From Multivorans sp965232105 (GTDB lineage Bacteria > Acidobacteriota > Thermoanaerobaculia > Multivoradales > Multivoraceae): a stretch of DNA of 64,000 nt. The stretch is from the NCBI GenBank assembly GCA_965232105.1, contig OZ246956.1, positions 3,906,001-3,970,000 of the forward strand. Direction: 5' to 3'. The position numbers and the translations under genes are program-made. Below the pieces are notes generated by a model. That model did not search any database and was not told the origin of the DNA. It saw only the letters and a list, made by a program, of their open reading frames with translations. Of this stretch, positions 35,595 to 43,805 are shown in pieces (the stretch's first letter is position 1; each line of letters starts with the position of its first letter).

Positions 35595-37649
35595 ATGACC
35601 CAGCCCCAGCACGGCAACGGCCAAACGAACGGCCTCTACGGCGCCCACGGCCGCGCGCTCGTCGTCGACCTCTCGACCGGTGAACACCACGTGGAGACAA
35701 TCCCGGCGGACGTTTTCCGCCAGTACCTGGGCGGCTACGGTCTCGGCGCCTGGCTGATGTGGAAGCACTTCCCCGCCGGCGCCGAGGCGACGGCGCCAGA
35801 GGCCTGCTTCGCCCTCGTCTCGGGTCTGCTCACGGGGCTCCGCACGCCGTTCTCGGGGCGCATTCAGATCGTCGGCAAGTCGCCGCTCACCGGCACCTGG
35901 GCCGACTCGAACTCCGGGGGCAGCACGGCGATCCACCTGCGCCATGCCGGCTACGACGCGCTCATCGTGCGCGGAAGGGCCGTCGAACCGTCGGTGCTCG
36001 TCGTTCGCTCCGACGGGGTCTCGGTGGAACCCGCCGGCAATCTGTGGGGCATGCAGATTCCTGAAGCCTTCGACGCCCTCCAGGAGCGCTACGGCACGAA
36101 GTTCCGTGTCGGCGTGTCGGCGATCGGCCCGGCCGGCGAACGCGGCGCCCGCATCGCCTCGGTGATGAACGACCGCTACCACGCCTTCGGACGCCAGGGG
36201 TTCGGCGCGATCTTCGGCTCGAAGAACCTGAAGGCCGTGGTCGTGGACGGCGGGGAAAACACCGGCGACACGGTGCCGATCCGCGACGAGAAGCGCTTCC
36301 GCGCCCTGTGCGACGGAGTCAACCGCGAGTACCGAAGCGACATCAGCCTGCCGATGCGCCTCGTCGTCAAGATGGCGACGCCGAAGAGGCACCTCGGCTT
36401 CATGTACCGGATGTTCGCGAAGTTCGGGATCAAGATCGAGTCGCCGCAGCCGGCGATGCGGCAATTGTGGGCGGACCGGGGAACGACGGCGGCGGTGGCG
36501 CTGTCGGTCGAGAACGGCGACGCGCCGCTCAAGAACTGGACCGGCGTCGGCGCTCGCGATTTCCCGCTCTCGAAGAAGGGCTGGAAGCTCGACGGCGCGG
36601 AGGTCGACAAGCTGATCACGAAGAAACTGAGCTGCGGCGACTGCCCGGCGCCCTGCAAGGGGATCGTCGGCGTGAAGAGCCGTGGTCTGTCGGACGTGCG
36701 CCGCCCGGACTACGAGACGATCGTCGGCTTCGGGGCCAACATCCTGAACGATGACCTGGAGCTCGTCACCGCCTGCCACGACGCCTGCAACCGGTACGGC
36801 ATGGACGCCGTGAGCTCAAGCGCCACGATCGCCTGGGTGTGCGAGGCCGTCGAACGCGGCGACATGACCGCCGACGATCTCGACGGCGTAGACATGCGCT
36901 GGGGCAACGGCGAAGGGGCCCTCACCCTGACGATCAAGATGGGCGAAGGCGAGGGCTGCGGGCAGTGGCTCCGGCACGGCCTCGCTTCCGCGTCGCGGCA
37001 CGTCGGCCGCGGCACTGAGACCTACGCGGTTCACGTCGGCGGCCAGGAGCCCGCGTACCACGATCCGCGCTTCACTTCGCTGATGGGAGTCACCTACATC
37101 TCCGATCCCACGCCCGGCCGGCACACCGCCGGTTCCGGCTCCTGGAACGAGACCTTCGGCGCCGCCTTCCCGCTGCCGGAGGCCGCCCCGAAGGACGAAG
37201 TCCAGATCGCCTGGAAGGGCACGAAGAACAAGGGCGTCGCCCAGGCCCACCACAGCAACGCCCACCAGACCCTGAACGGCCTCGGCCTGTGCATGTTCAC
37301 CGGCCTCACCGGCGGCCTGCCCTGGGTGGACATGGTGAACGCCCTGACCGGTTGGGGTGTGGACCAGAAGGAGCTGCTGCTCTGCGGCGAGCGGATCCAG
37401 AACCTGCGCAACGCTTTCAACGTCCGCGAGGGGGTCCGGCCCGCGGACTTCCAGCCCCACGCCCGGATGATGGGCGAAGGCGACGGGCTGCTCGAAGCCG
37501 GTCCGTTGGCCGGAGTCCAGGCGCCGCTCGAACAGTTGAAGCGGGACTACTACCAGGCGATGGCCTGGGATCCCGACACCGGCCGGCTCGGGCGAGAGCG
37601 CGCCGAGCAACTGGGAATGGCCGAGTTGCTGGACTCCCAACTGGCCTGA
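35595..37649 (+). CDS. Aldehyde:ferredoxin oxidoreductase family protein
   Basis: 684 aa from the ATG at 35595. Tungsten/molybdenum bis-pterin enzyme family that oxidises aldehydes to acids with a low-potential acceptor. Seen: the N-terminal pterin domain with LGGYGLGAW and TPFSGRIQI, and the Fe-S cluster cysteines CGDCPAPC (Cys347, 350, 354) plus a fourth at about Cys566 (GLGLCMF). The C-terminal block NALTGWGVDQKELLLCGERI is typical. A MoaD-like domain sits in the next gene, 24 bases on, as often seen with these enzymes for making their own pterin cofactor. No ferredoxin partner gene is adjacent. Confidence 0.88.
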   Translation: MTQPQHGNGQTNGLYGAHGRALVVDLSTGEHHVETIPADVFRQYLGGYGLGAWLMWKHFPAGAEATAPEACFALVSGLLTGLRTPFSGRIQIVGKSPLTGTWADSNSGGSTAIHLRHAGYDALIVRGRAVEPSVLVVRSDGVSVEPAGNLWGMQIPEAFDALQERYGTKFRVGVSAIGPAGERGARIASVMNDRYHAFGRQGFGAIFGSKNLKAVVVDGGENTGDTVPIRDEKRFRALCDGVNREYRSDISLPMRLVVKMATPKRHLGFMYRMFAKFGIKIESPQPAMRQLWADRGTTAAVALSVENGDAPLKNWTGVGARDFPLSKKGWKLDGAEVDKLITKKLSCGDCPAPCKGIVGVKSRGLSDVRRPDYETIVGFGANILNDDLELVTACHDACNRYGMDAVSSSATIAWVCEAVERGDMTADDLDGVDMRWGNGEGALTLTIKMGEGEGCGQWLRHGLASASRHVGRGTETYAVHVGGQEPAYHDPRFTSLMGVTYISDPTPGRHTAGSGSWNETFGAAFPLPEAAPKDEVQIAWKGTKNKGVAQAHHSNAHQTLNGLGLCMFTGLTGGLPWVDMVNALTGWGVDQKELLLCGERIQNLRNAFNVREGVRPADFQPHARMMGEGDGLLEAGPLAGVQAPLEQLKRDYYQAMAWDPDTGRLGRERAEQLGMAELLDSQLA

Positions 37650-37673
37650 CTGAGGCGTAGGTCGTTCTCCTCG

Positions 37674-39431
37674 ATGGGCCTTCTGCGCAGCCTCGTTCGT
37701 CCCCGTTCCGAAACGAAGATCCGTGTCCGCGTCCTGATCCGTGGCCGCATCGGAGCCGGCTGGCACGATGTCGACCGCACGTTCCGGCTGCCGCAGGGCG
37801 CCACGCTGGCGGAGCTCCTGCCGCTTGCCGACCGCGCCGGCGTACCGCTCTCCGAAGCAATCGAGAATTCCCCGCATCTGCGCGACACGTTGATGGTCAA
37901 CGGCGAGCGCTGCCCGCTGGAGAGCAACCGCGAACGGCCGCTCGAGGACGGTGACGAGATCTACCTGCTCGCACCGGTGGCCGGCGGCAGCGGCCGTGAC
38001 GCCCGGACCCCGGACAGCTTCGAAGCCCGGCTGGAGTCCGTACTTCGGCGTGAGATCGCGGGCTGCAGACGACTGGCCGCCGTCGAACGTCTCTCCGGCG
38101 GCGCCAGCCAGGAGACCTACCGCCTGCGGATCGAAACCGAGGCCGGCGATCGCCAGCTCGCCCTCCGGCGATCCCAGGGCGGCAAGCAGGAAGAAGCCCG
38201 TGCCGTCGAGCGCAGCGCACCGGGACTTCGGATCGAGGCGAAGCTGATGCAGGTCGCCCGCGAGAACGGCATCCCCGAACCCGAAGTGTTCTACGTGCTG
38301 GAGACCGCCGACGAACTCGGCGGCGGTTTCGTCATGGAATGGCTCCACGGCATCGCCCTCGGCGCGCGAATCGTCCGCTCCCCGGACCTCGCCGAGGTAC
38401 GCCCCAAGCTGGCCCGGCAATGCGGCGAGATCCTCGGCCGGCTGCACACGATCGACCTGGAAGCCCACGGCCTCGACCGCGATCTGGCAAGCCTGAGCGC
38501 GGCGGACTTCATCGAGCAGACCCGCGGACGCTACGAAGCCCTCGACACGCCGCAGCCGATGATCGACTTCACCGCCCGCTGGCTGATGGAGAACCTGCCT
38601 GAGTCGCCTGACCGGACCCTGGTCCACAACGACTTCCGCAACGGCAACCTGATGGTCGACCGGACAGGCGTCAACGCGGTGCTCGACTGGGAGATCGCCC
38701 ACATCGGCGACCCGATGCGCGATCTGGGCTGGATCTGCACGAACTCCTGGCGCTACGGCGCGGGACCCGAGCTGCCGGTCGGCGGCTTCGGCACGTACGA
38801 GGACCTGTTCGCCGGCTACGAGGCGACCAGTGGCAAGGCGGTAGACGTGAAGCGCGTGCAGTACTGGGAGGTGTTCGGCTCCTTCTGGTGGGCCGTTTCG
38901 ACCCTCGGCATGACTGAAGCCTACCGTCAGGGGCTGGACCGTTCGGTCGAGCGCGTCACGATCGGCCGCCGGACGACGGAGTGCCAGGTCGACTGCGTCA
39001 ACCTCCTGATCCCCGGTCCGGTGGAACTCGTCGCGGCGCCCGAGCAGCTCCCCGACCCCGACATGCCGCGGCTCGAGGAACTCGTCGGGGCAACCCGCGA
39101 CTTCCTGCACGGTCAGGTGAGGGACGAGACCGCCGGGCGCACCCGCTTCCATGCCCTGGTCGCCGGCAACGCACTCGACATCGTCTACCGGGACCTTCAC
39201 TCCGGCGCCGAGCACCGCCGCCGCGAGCACGAGCGTCTGCGCCGTCTGCTCGACGCCGAGGGCTCGCTGCTCGAACTGCGATGGAAGCTGGTCCGCGCGA
39301 TCCGCGAGGACGCCATCGGGCTCGGCGACACCGGCCTCCATGCACATCTTCGCGCCACCGTGGTCAACCAGATCGCGATCGATCAGCCGAAGTACTCAGG
39401 CTTCAAGACCGCCGCGGCGCGACGGGCCTGA
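37674..39431 (+). CDS. MoaD/ThiS-like domain fused to APH-type phosphotransferase and DUF6285
   Basis: 585 aa, three parts in one uninterrupted frame. Residues about 15-105 are a ubiquitin-like MoaD/ThiS domain (LPQGATLAELLPLADRAG ... DGDEIYLLAPVAGG), with the Gly-Gly at 104-105 followed by more protein instead of ending there. Residues about 120-430 are an aminoglycoside-phosphotransferase-type kinase fold with HNDFRNGN (His318, Asp320, Asn325) and DWE near 338, like acyl-CoA-dehydrogenase-associated phosphotransferases. The rest resembles DUF6285. Position next to the AOR gene suggests the MoaD part supplies sulfur for pterin; the kinase role is unknown. The fusion could need cleavage after Gly105. 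Confidence 0.8.
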   Translation: MGLLRSLVRPRSETKIRVRVLIRGRIGAGWHDVDRTFRLPQGATLAELLPLADRAGVPLSEAIENSPHLRDTLMVNGERCPLESNRERPLEDGDEIYLLAPVAGGSGRDARTPDSFEARLESVLRREIAGCRRLAAVERLSGGASQETYRLRIETEAGDRQLALRRSQGGKQEEARAVERSAPGLRIEAKLMQVARENGIPEPEVFYVLETADELGGGFVMEWLHGIALGARIVRSPDLAEVRPKLARQCGEILGRLHTIDLEAHGLDRDLASLSAADFIEQTRGRYEALDTPQPMIDFTARWLMENLPESPDRTLVHNDFRNGNLMVDRTGVNAVLDWEIAHIGDPMRDLGWICTNSWRYGAGPELPVGGFGTYEDLFAGYEATSGKAVDVKRVQYWEVFGSFWWAVSTLGMTEAYRQGLDRSVERVTIGRRTTECQVDCVNLLIPGPVELVAAPEQLPDPDMPRLEELVGATRDFLHGQVRDETAGRTRFHALVAGNALDIVYRDLHSGAEHRRREHERLRRLLDAEGSLLELRWKLVRAIREDAIGLGDTGLHAHLRATVVNQIAIDQPKYSGFKTAAARRA

Positions 39432-39504
39432 CTCGGGCCTAACGTTTCCCGAAGCTATAGTCAGCGAAAACGTCGTGTCGCAGAAGATTCCCCGGAGGAC
39501 GCCA

Positions 39505-40107
39505 ATGAAGACGTATGCCATCCGCAAAACCGCCATCTCCGTCCTCGCACTGGCACTCGTGGCCACGTCGGCTTCGGCCCAGTGGCAACGACGCGAGACC
39601 GGGCCGAGAATTCCACCAGTCGAAGACGTGCAGAGCATCAACCTGATCCGCACGCTCTCGCATCATCCTCCCCTGATGGAGGCCTGGGGTCCCTTCGGTG
39701 GCTACATCCTGCGCGGCAGCACCCTCCCCGACCGCGACCGCGAGATGATCATTCTGCGCACCGCGTGGCTGAACGGGGCCGAGTACGAGTGGGGGTACCA
39801 CGCCCGGGCCGGGAAGGCGGCCGGGATGACGGACGAGGAGGTCCGCAACGTCGCCGTGGGCGAGAACGCCGGACCCTGGAGCAGCTTCGAGCGCTACCTC
39901 CTCCGCGCCGCGACGGAGTTGCACCGGAACTCCGCGATCTCCGAGCGGACCTGGGCCTTCCTGAAGGCCCGTTACACGGACCAGCAGATGATCGACCTCA
40001 TCTTCACGGTCGGCCAGTACCGCATGGTCTCGATGGCTCTGCGGAGCATCGGCGTCGAGCTGGACGAAGGCCTCGAGCCGTTCCCCGAAGACGTGCCCAG
40101 ACGCTAG
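39505..40107 (+). CDS. Secreted carboxymuconolactone decarboxylase-like protein
   Basis: 200 aa from the ATG at 39505, with GGAGG eight bases upstream. A signal peptide (KTAISVLALALVATSASA, cut near residue 26) precedes the CMD/AhpD-like helical domain (about 60-170), with EYEWGYHARAGKAAGMTDEE. The usual CxxxH redox pair is missing, so a peroxidase activity like AhpD is not supported. Function unknown; being exported is unusual for the family. Confidence 0.75.
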   Translation: MKTYAIRKTAISVLALALVATSASAQWQRRETGPRIPPVEDVQSINLIRTLSHHPPLMEAWGPFGGYILRGSTLPDRDREMIILRTAWLNGAEYEWGYHARAGKAAGMTDEEVRNVAVGENAGPWSSFERYLLRAATELHRNSAISERTWAFLKARYTDQQMIDLIFTVGQYRMVSMALRSIGVELDEGLEPFPEDVPRR

Positions 40108-40112
40108 GGAAC

Positions 40113-40201
40113 TGCGCTGCAGGAACTGGGTGCGCCGGCCAGCCATCCGTGCGTCCGCTGACGGACGCACGGACTGGTTCGCGGGTGGCGCGGATCGCGC
40201 C
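40113..40201. repeat. Dispersed repeat copy (families 1 and 2)
   Basis: 40113-40140 repeats the family 1 unit at 11492 (26 of 28 bases). 40142-40201 is a 60-base segment that matches 52050-52109 on the other strand at 57 positions. The segment contains an 11-bp perfect hairpin (CCGTGCGTCCG, loop CTGA, and its complement). It lies between two convergent genes. Confidence 0.75.
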
Positions 40202-40237
40202 ACCCGGGTTCTGGCCGGCGTCCGGAACTCCGCCTCC

Positions 40238-41155
40238 CTACCTCTCCAGCACTACCTCTACATCGCCGAGGCGTCCGATGGAATCGAGCGCGCGCGCCGG
40301 ATCCTGCACCAGGTGCCGGACGACGACCTCGTCGTAACCCATCGCACCGAGTTCAGCGAACGCGGTTGCGACCCGTTCCACGTCGCCAACGATGAGCGCC
40401 TCCGGCGGGAAGCCCCGATAGCCGCGAGCGATCATCTTCCCCGCCAGGGTCTCGGCTTCCTCCGCCGTCTCGCCGACGTAGATGTCGCGCCGGATCGCGC
40501 ACACGCCGACCGGGCGGTTGTGCCGCTCACAGGCCTCACGGTAGAAACGGAGTTGATCCGCCGCCTCAGCGGGCGCCAACCCCGGCGCGGCCAGCCAGCC
40601 GTCTCCCAGGCGCGCCGCGCGGTCGATCGCCGGCGGCGCGGACGCGCCGATCCAGACCTCGACCGGCTCCGGCGGGCAGGGAGCGATCCGGGCCTCCCGC
40701 AGTTCGAAACGGTCGTTCTCGCCGCCAGTCGTCACCGTCTCGCCCGCCCATAGACGGCGGAGGATCGAGAGCGACTGCTCGAACCGCGACGGTCGCTGTC
40801 GAGCCGGGACGCCCATCGCCTCGAACTGGTTGTCGGCCGGGCCGATCGCGCACTGCAGGATGAACCGGCCCTCCATCACGCTGGCCAATGTCCCGACCTG
40901 CTCCGCGACGATCAGCGGATGCCAGAGCGGCAGCAGGTAGAGGGCGCCCGCGGGACGATCCCCCCACTCCGCCAGCATCCTGCCGAGGATCGCCGTGTTC
41001 TGGTAGTACGGCCCCGGCGTCGCGTGATGGTCGCCCACGAACAGGGCATCCAGACCGGCGTCCCGGGCTGCCCGAGCACGGTCCACCATGCGAGCCGCCC
41101 CCTCGCGGACGTCGCTCACGTTGTAGGCGCTCTGAACAGAAATGCTGACCCGCAT
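40238..41155 (-). CDS. Luciferase-like (LLM) flavin-dependent monooxygenase
   Basis: 305 aa from the ATG at 41155. TIM-barrel F420/FMN-dependent family: the start VSISVQSAYNVSDV, then DALFVGDHHATPGPYYQNTA, CAIGPADNQFEAMG and the SAPPAIDRAARLGDGWL block that closes the cofactor site. Whether it uses FMN or F420 is not clear. Upstream frame codons before 41155 do not look like the family. Confidence 0.83.
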   Translation of the reverse strand: MRVSISVQSAYNVSDVREGAARMVDRARAARDAGLDALFVGDHHATPGPYYQNTAILGRMLAEWGDRPAGALYLLPLWHPLIVAEQVGTLASVMEGRFILQCAIGPADNQFEAMGVPARQRPSRFEQSLSILRRLWAGETVTTGGENDRFELREARIAPCPPEPVEVWIGASAPPAIDRAARLGDGWLAAPGLAPAEAADQLRFYREACERHNRPVGVCAIRRDIYVGETAEEAETLAGKMIARGYRGFPPEALIVGDVERVATAFAELGAMGYDEVVVRHLVQDPARALDSIGRLGDVEVVLER

Positions 41156-41232
41156 GGCTACCCCTCCACCGCCAATGTACTGCAATCCGAGGGCTGCTAC
41201 GATTCGCTCCCCGAACCGAGATGGCGCCTTTC

Positions 41233-41284
41233 GCGCCACCTGTGAAGCGCAGCGAGCGCCCTCAGAGGCGCACGCTGCGGAACA
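41233..41284. repeat. Diverged copy of the 60-base repeat (family 2)
   Basis: Reads GCGCCACCTGTGAA, then a variable stretch, then GCGCCCTCAG and GGCGCACG, the same order as in the copy at 52059-52105 (GCGCCACCCGTGAA ... GCGCCC ... TCAG ... GGCGCACG). More diverged than the copies at 40142 and 52050. It is the leader of the small membrane-protein gene at 41311. Confidence 0.45.
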
Positions 41285-41310
41285 ACCCGCCACAACCTTG
41301 GGACCCTGAT

Positions 41311-41592
41311 ATGCCTGAACTGATCCTCGCCGCATACGTCTACCCCGCCGGCGCCCTGATCGCCGGCGTTCTCGGCGCCGCCGTCGGCGTCCTGGTCGTC
41401 ATCATCATCGCCGAGGGCGCCAGCACGGAACCCGTCGCGCGGCGGATGATTCCCATCTGGATGTGGCTCGTGTTCTGGACCCCGCTCGGTCTGATCCTGG
41501 TTATGACCGACATGCCGGGCTGGCTCCGTACGCTGCTCTTCGTGATCCCCCTGGCTCTGACTATTGGACTGTTCAATCGGCGTGCAGCCTGA
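41311..41592 (+). CDS. Small membrane protein of unknown function
   Basis: 93 aa from the ATG at 41311. Three hydrophobic stretches fit transmembrane helices: AGALIAGVLGAAVGVLVVII, IWMWLVFWTPLGLILV and LLFVIPLALTIGLF. I do not recognise a family. It overlaps the start of the following hydrolase by 11 bases. Confidence 0.6.
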   Translation: MPELILAAYVYPAGALIAGVLGAAVGVLVVIIIAEGASTEPVARRMIPIWMWLVFWTPLGLILVMTDMPGWLRTLLFVIPLALTIGLFNRRAA

Positions 41593-42389
41593 CAGGCACG
41601 CGACTGCGGCGGACGGCGCAACGCTCCGCTATCGGCTCGCGGGCAGCGGGCCGGTCGTCGTCCTGACGCACGGCCTGGGCGGTTACCTGGACTCCTGGGA
41701 GCAGACTGTAGATGCGCTCCAGGACCGCTACACCGTATCTGACCTGGGACGTCCGGGGCTTCGGCGGCTCGGAGCGACGCCCCGACACGATGGCGCCCGA
41801 GGTCTGGGCCTCCGATCTCGCCGCGGTGCTCGACGAAGTCGGCACCGACGACGCGGTGATCGGCGGGATCTCGATGGGCGGCGTCGTCTCCCAGCGCTTC
41901 GCCCTCGACTTCCCCGATCGCACCCGGGCCCTGATCCTGATCAGCACCTCGAGCGAGGTGAACGAACGCGCCACTGCCGGCTGGAACGCCCGCGCCGACC
42001 TGATCGAGCGGGACGGTCTTGCCAAGGCGCTCACGCCGACCGGCCCCGCCCTCTCCTACGGCAAGGAGTACCGCGAACGCCACACCGACGACATCGCGGA
42101 CGCCGCCCACCTCACCATCGAGCGTAACGACGCAGCCTGCTACGCCGCCGCCTGCCGCGCGGTCTCGGACATCGACTACACCGCGGACCTGGCCACGATC
42201 TCCTGCCCGACCCTGATTCTCCAGGGCCTCGAAGACGCCCTCACGCCACCCGGCGGCAGCGTAATCATGTCCCGCCGCATCCCCGGCGCCCGCCTCGTCA
42301 TGCTCGAACACTGCGGCCACGGCATCCCCACTGAACGCCCCGACGAATTCCACGCCGAAGTCGGCGCGTTCCTCGCGAACGTCGCGTAG
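41582..42389 (+). pseudogene. Alpha/beta-hydrolase gene with apparent +1 frameshift
   Basis: Two frames make one hydrolase. Frame one, from a GTG at 41582, gives LTHGLGGYLDSWEQTVDAL. It slips near 41735 into the frame that continues LTWDVRGFGGSERRPD, then GGISMGGVVSQ (nucleophile) and the histidine end EHCGHGIPTERP. Removing one T in CCGTATCTGACC restores YTVLTWD. So either the gene is broken in this strain or there is one sequencing error. The fold resembles 3-oxoadipate enol-lactonase type hydrolases. Confidence 0.7.
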
Positions 42390-42429
42390 ATCCGGAGCCG
42401 GAGCAGAGCCGGAGAGACGGCTGGCCACG

Positions 42430-42655
42430 GGCGGCGGCTGCACCCGCCTGCCTGGTCGGGGCTCAGGGGGAGGGGTCCCAGGTGGCTCGGAGCGAGCGAC
42501 GCCCGATGCCCCGACGCCAGGCGACACCCAACCGGAGCGAGCGGAGTGCAGTGAGCGCAAACCCTTACAGGAACTCAGAAAGCGCGAACGGAACCTGGGA
42601 CCTTACCCCTCCGGACCCCAAGACCCAGGCGGGTGCCACCTCCGCCCGTCCGGCA
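42430..42655. repeat. About 225-bp intergenic element with inverted ends (family 3)
   Basis: Between two convergent genes (42390-42682 has no gene). The left end (42432-42484, rightmost bases GGGGTCCCAGGT) and the right end (42592-42653, ACCTGGGACCTTACCCC) are imperfect inverted copies, each including a CACCCGCCTG-like block. The same end motif recurs near 51271, 52114 and 61031. The layout is that of a small MITE-like element, and it could also form a two-way terminator. Confidence 0.55.
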
Positions 42656-42682
42656 AAGCCGCGCAACAGCCGGCGCTCCCCG

Positions 42683-43687
42683 CTACTTCAGGTGGCGGTC
42701 GAAGAAGTCGATCTCGGCCGCCATTGCCTTGTCGAGCCAGTCGCCGCTGTAGATGTCGTAATGGCCCATTTCCCAGGCGTGGTACTCGACGGGAACGCGG
42801 CCGGACAGGATTTGGGCGACTCGCTGGCCGTGTTCGCGGATGTCGAAGTAGTGCTCCTGCTTCGCGTCGATGATGATGGTCGGAGCGGTGATGCGGTGGG
42901 CGTGCTCGACGGGTGAGAACTTCGCGAAGCGCTCGTAGTACGGGCTGCCGGTCAGGCCCTCGGGCTGAGGGCCGCCGACCGGCACCGGCGCCACTTCGCC
43001 GCGGGCCCGCTGGATGGCGGTGTGGTGGAAGCCCTCGAGGCCGCCGGGCGCCGTGACCAGGCCGGAGCGCTGGTCCATCGCGCCGACCTGGGCGGCGACC
43101 GCCTTGACGCGACGGTCGTGGGCGGCGCGCCAGACGACGTGGCCCCCGCCGAAGCTCGAGCCCCAGATGCCGATCCGGGACGGGTCCGCGTGCGGTTCGC
43201 CTTCAACGAACGTGATTGCGGCGTCGATGTCCTCCTGCTGGTCGAGCGGATCCACTAGCTGCCGGATGGCCTGCGCCTTGACCATGACGTAGCCGTCCTC
43301 GTCCGGCTCCGGCATCTTCCCGCGGACGACGAGGCGGGCATCGCTCTCGCCCCAGCCGCGGTAGTCGAAGGCCAGTACGAGGTAACCGGCGGCTGCGAAG
43401 CGCGGCGCGATGCCGCGGTTCAGATGCGATTTCGTGCCGCCCCAGCCGTGGCAGAGGACAATTGTCGGCAGCTTCTCGCCCTCGGCCGTCGCCTTCGGGT
43501 AGAAGACGTCTCCGGCCAGGCGGGTACCGTCGCTCCAGATCTCGACCGGCTTGCGGACGAGGGACGGATAGCCCTCCACGTCCATCAGTTCTCCGGCCGC
43601 CAGCGCCGGCGCTGCCGTCCAGACGGCGAACAGGATTGCCGTCAGGGCGAGCGCGTACCAGCGGGTAGTTCGGGTGTGCTTCCGCAT
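42683..43687 (-). CDS. Secreted alpha/beta-hydrolase (dienelactone-hydrolase/S9-S15-like)
   Basis: 334 aa. Signal peptide ALALTAILFAVWTAAPALAA (to about residue 31). Core: LCHGWGGTKSHLNR near residue 78, FDYRGWGESDA, nucleophile elbow IWGSSFGGGHV, acid region IIIDAKQEHYFD and a histidine in WEMGHYDIYSG. Likely periplasmic hydrolase or peptidase-like enzyme of unknown substrate. Confidence 0.82.
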   Translation of the reverse strand: MRKHTRTTRWYALALTAILFAVWTAAPALAAGELMDVEGYPSLVRKPVEIWSDGTRLAGDVFYPKATAEGEKLPTIVLCHGWGGTKSHLNRGIAPRFAAAGYLVLAFDYRGWGESDARLVVRGKMPEPDEDGYVMVKAQAIRQLVDPLDQQEDIDAAITFVEGEPHADPSRIGIWGSSFGGGHVVWRAAHDRRVKAVAAQVGAMDQRSGLVTAPGGLEGFHHTAIQRARGEVAPVPVGGPQPEGLTGSPYYERFAKFSPVEHAHRITAPTIIIDAKQEHYFDIREHGQRVAQILSGRVPVEYHAWEMGHYDIYSGDWLDKAMAAEIDFFDRHLK

Positions 43688-43805
43688 TGCCGATCCTCCT
43701 CAGAAGTCCATCGAGTCGTTTCCGCCGATGCTACCGGAGAGAGTTGCCGCGGAGCAGGTGGTCGGGCCCGCGTCCCGATTCCCATTCGGAGTAGAGTCGC
43801 GGGCC

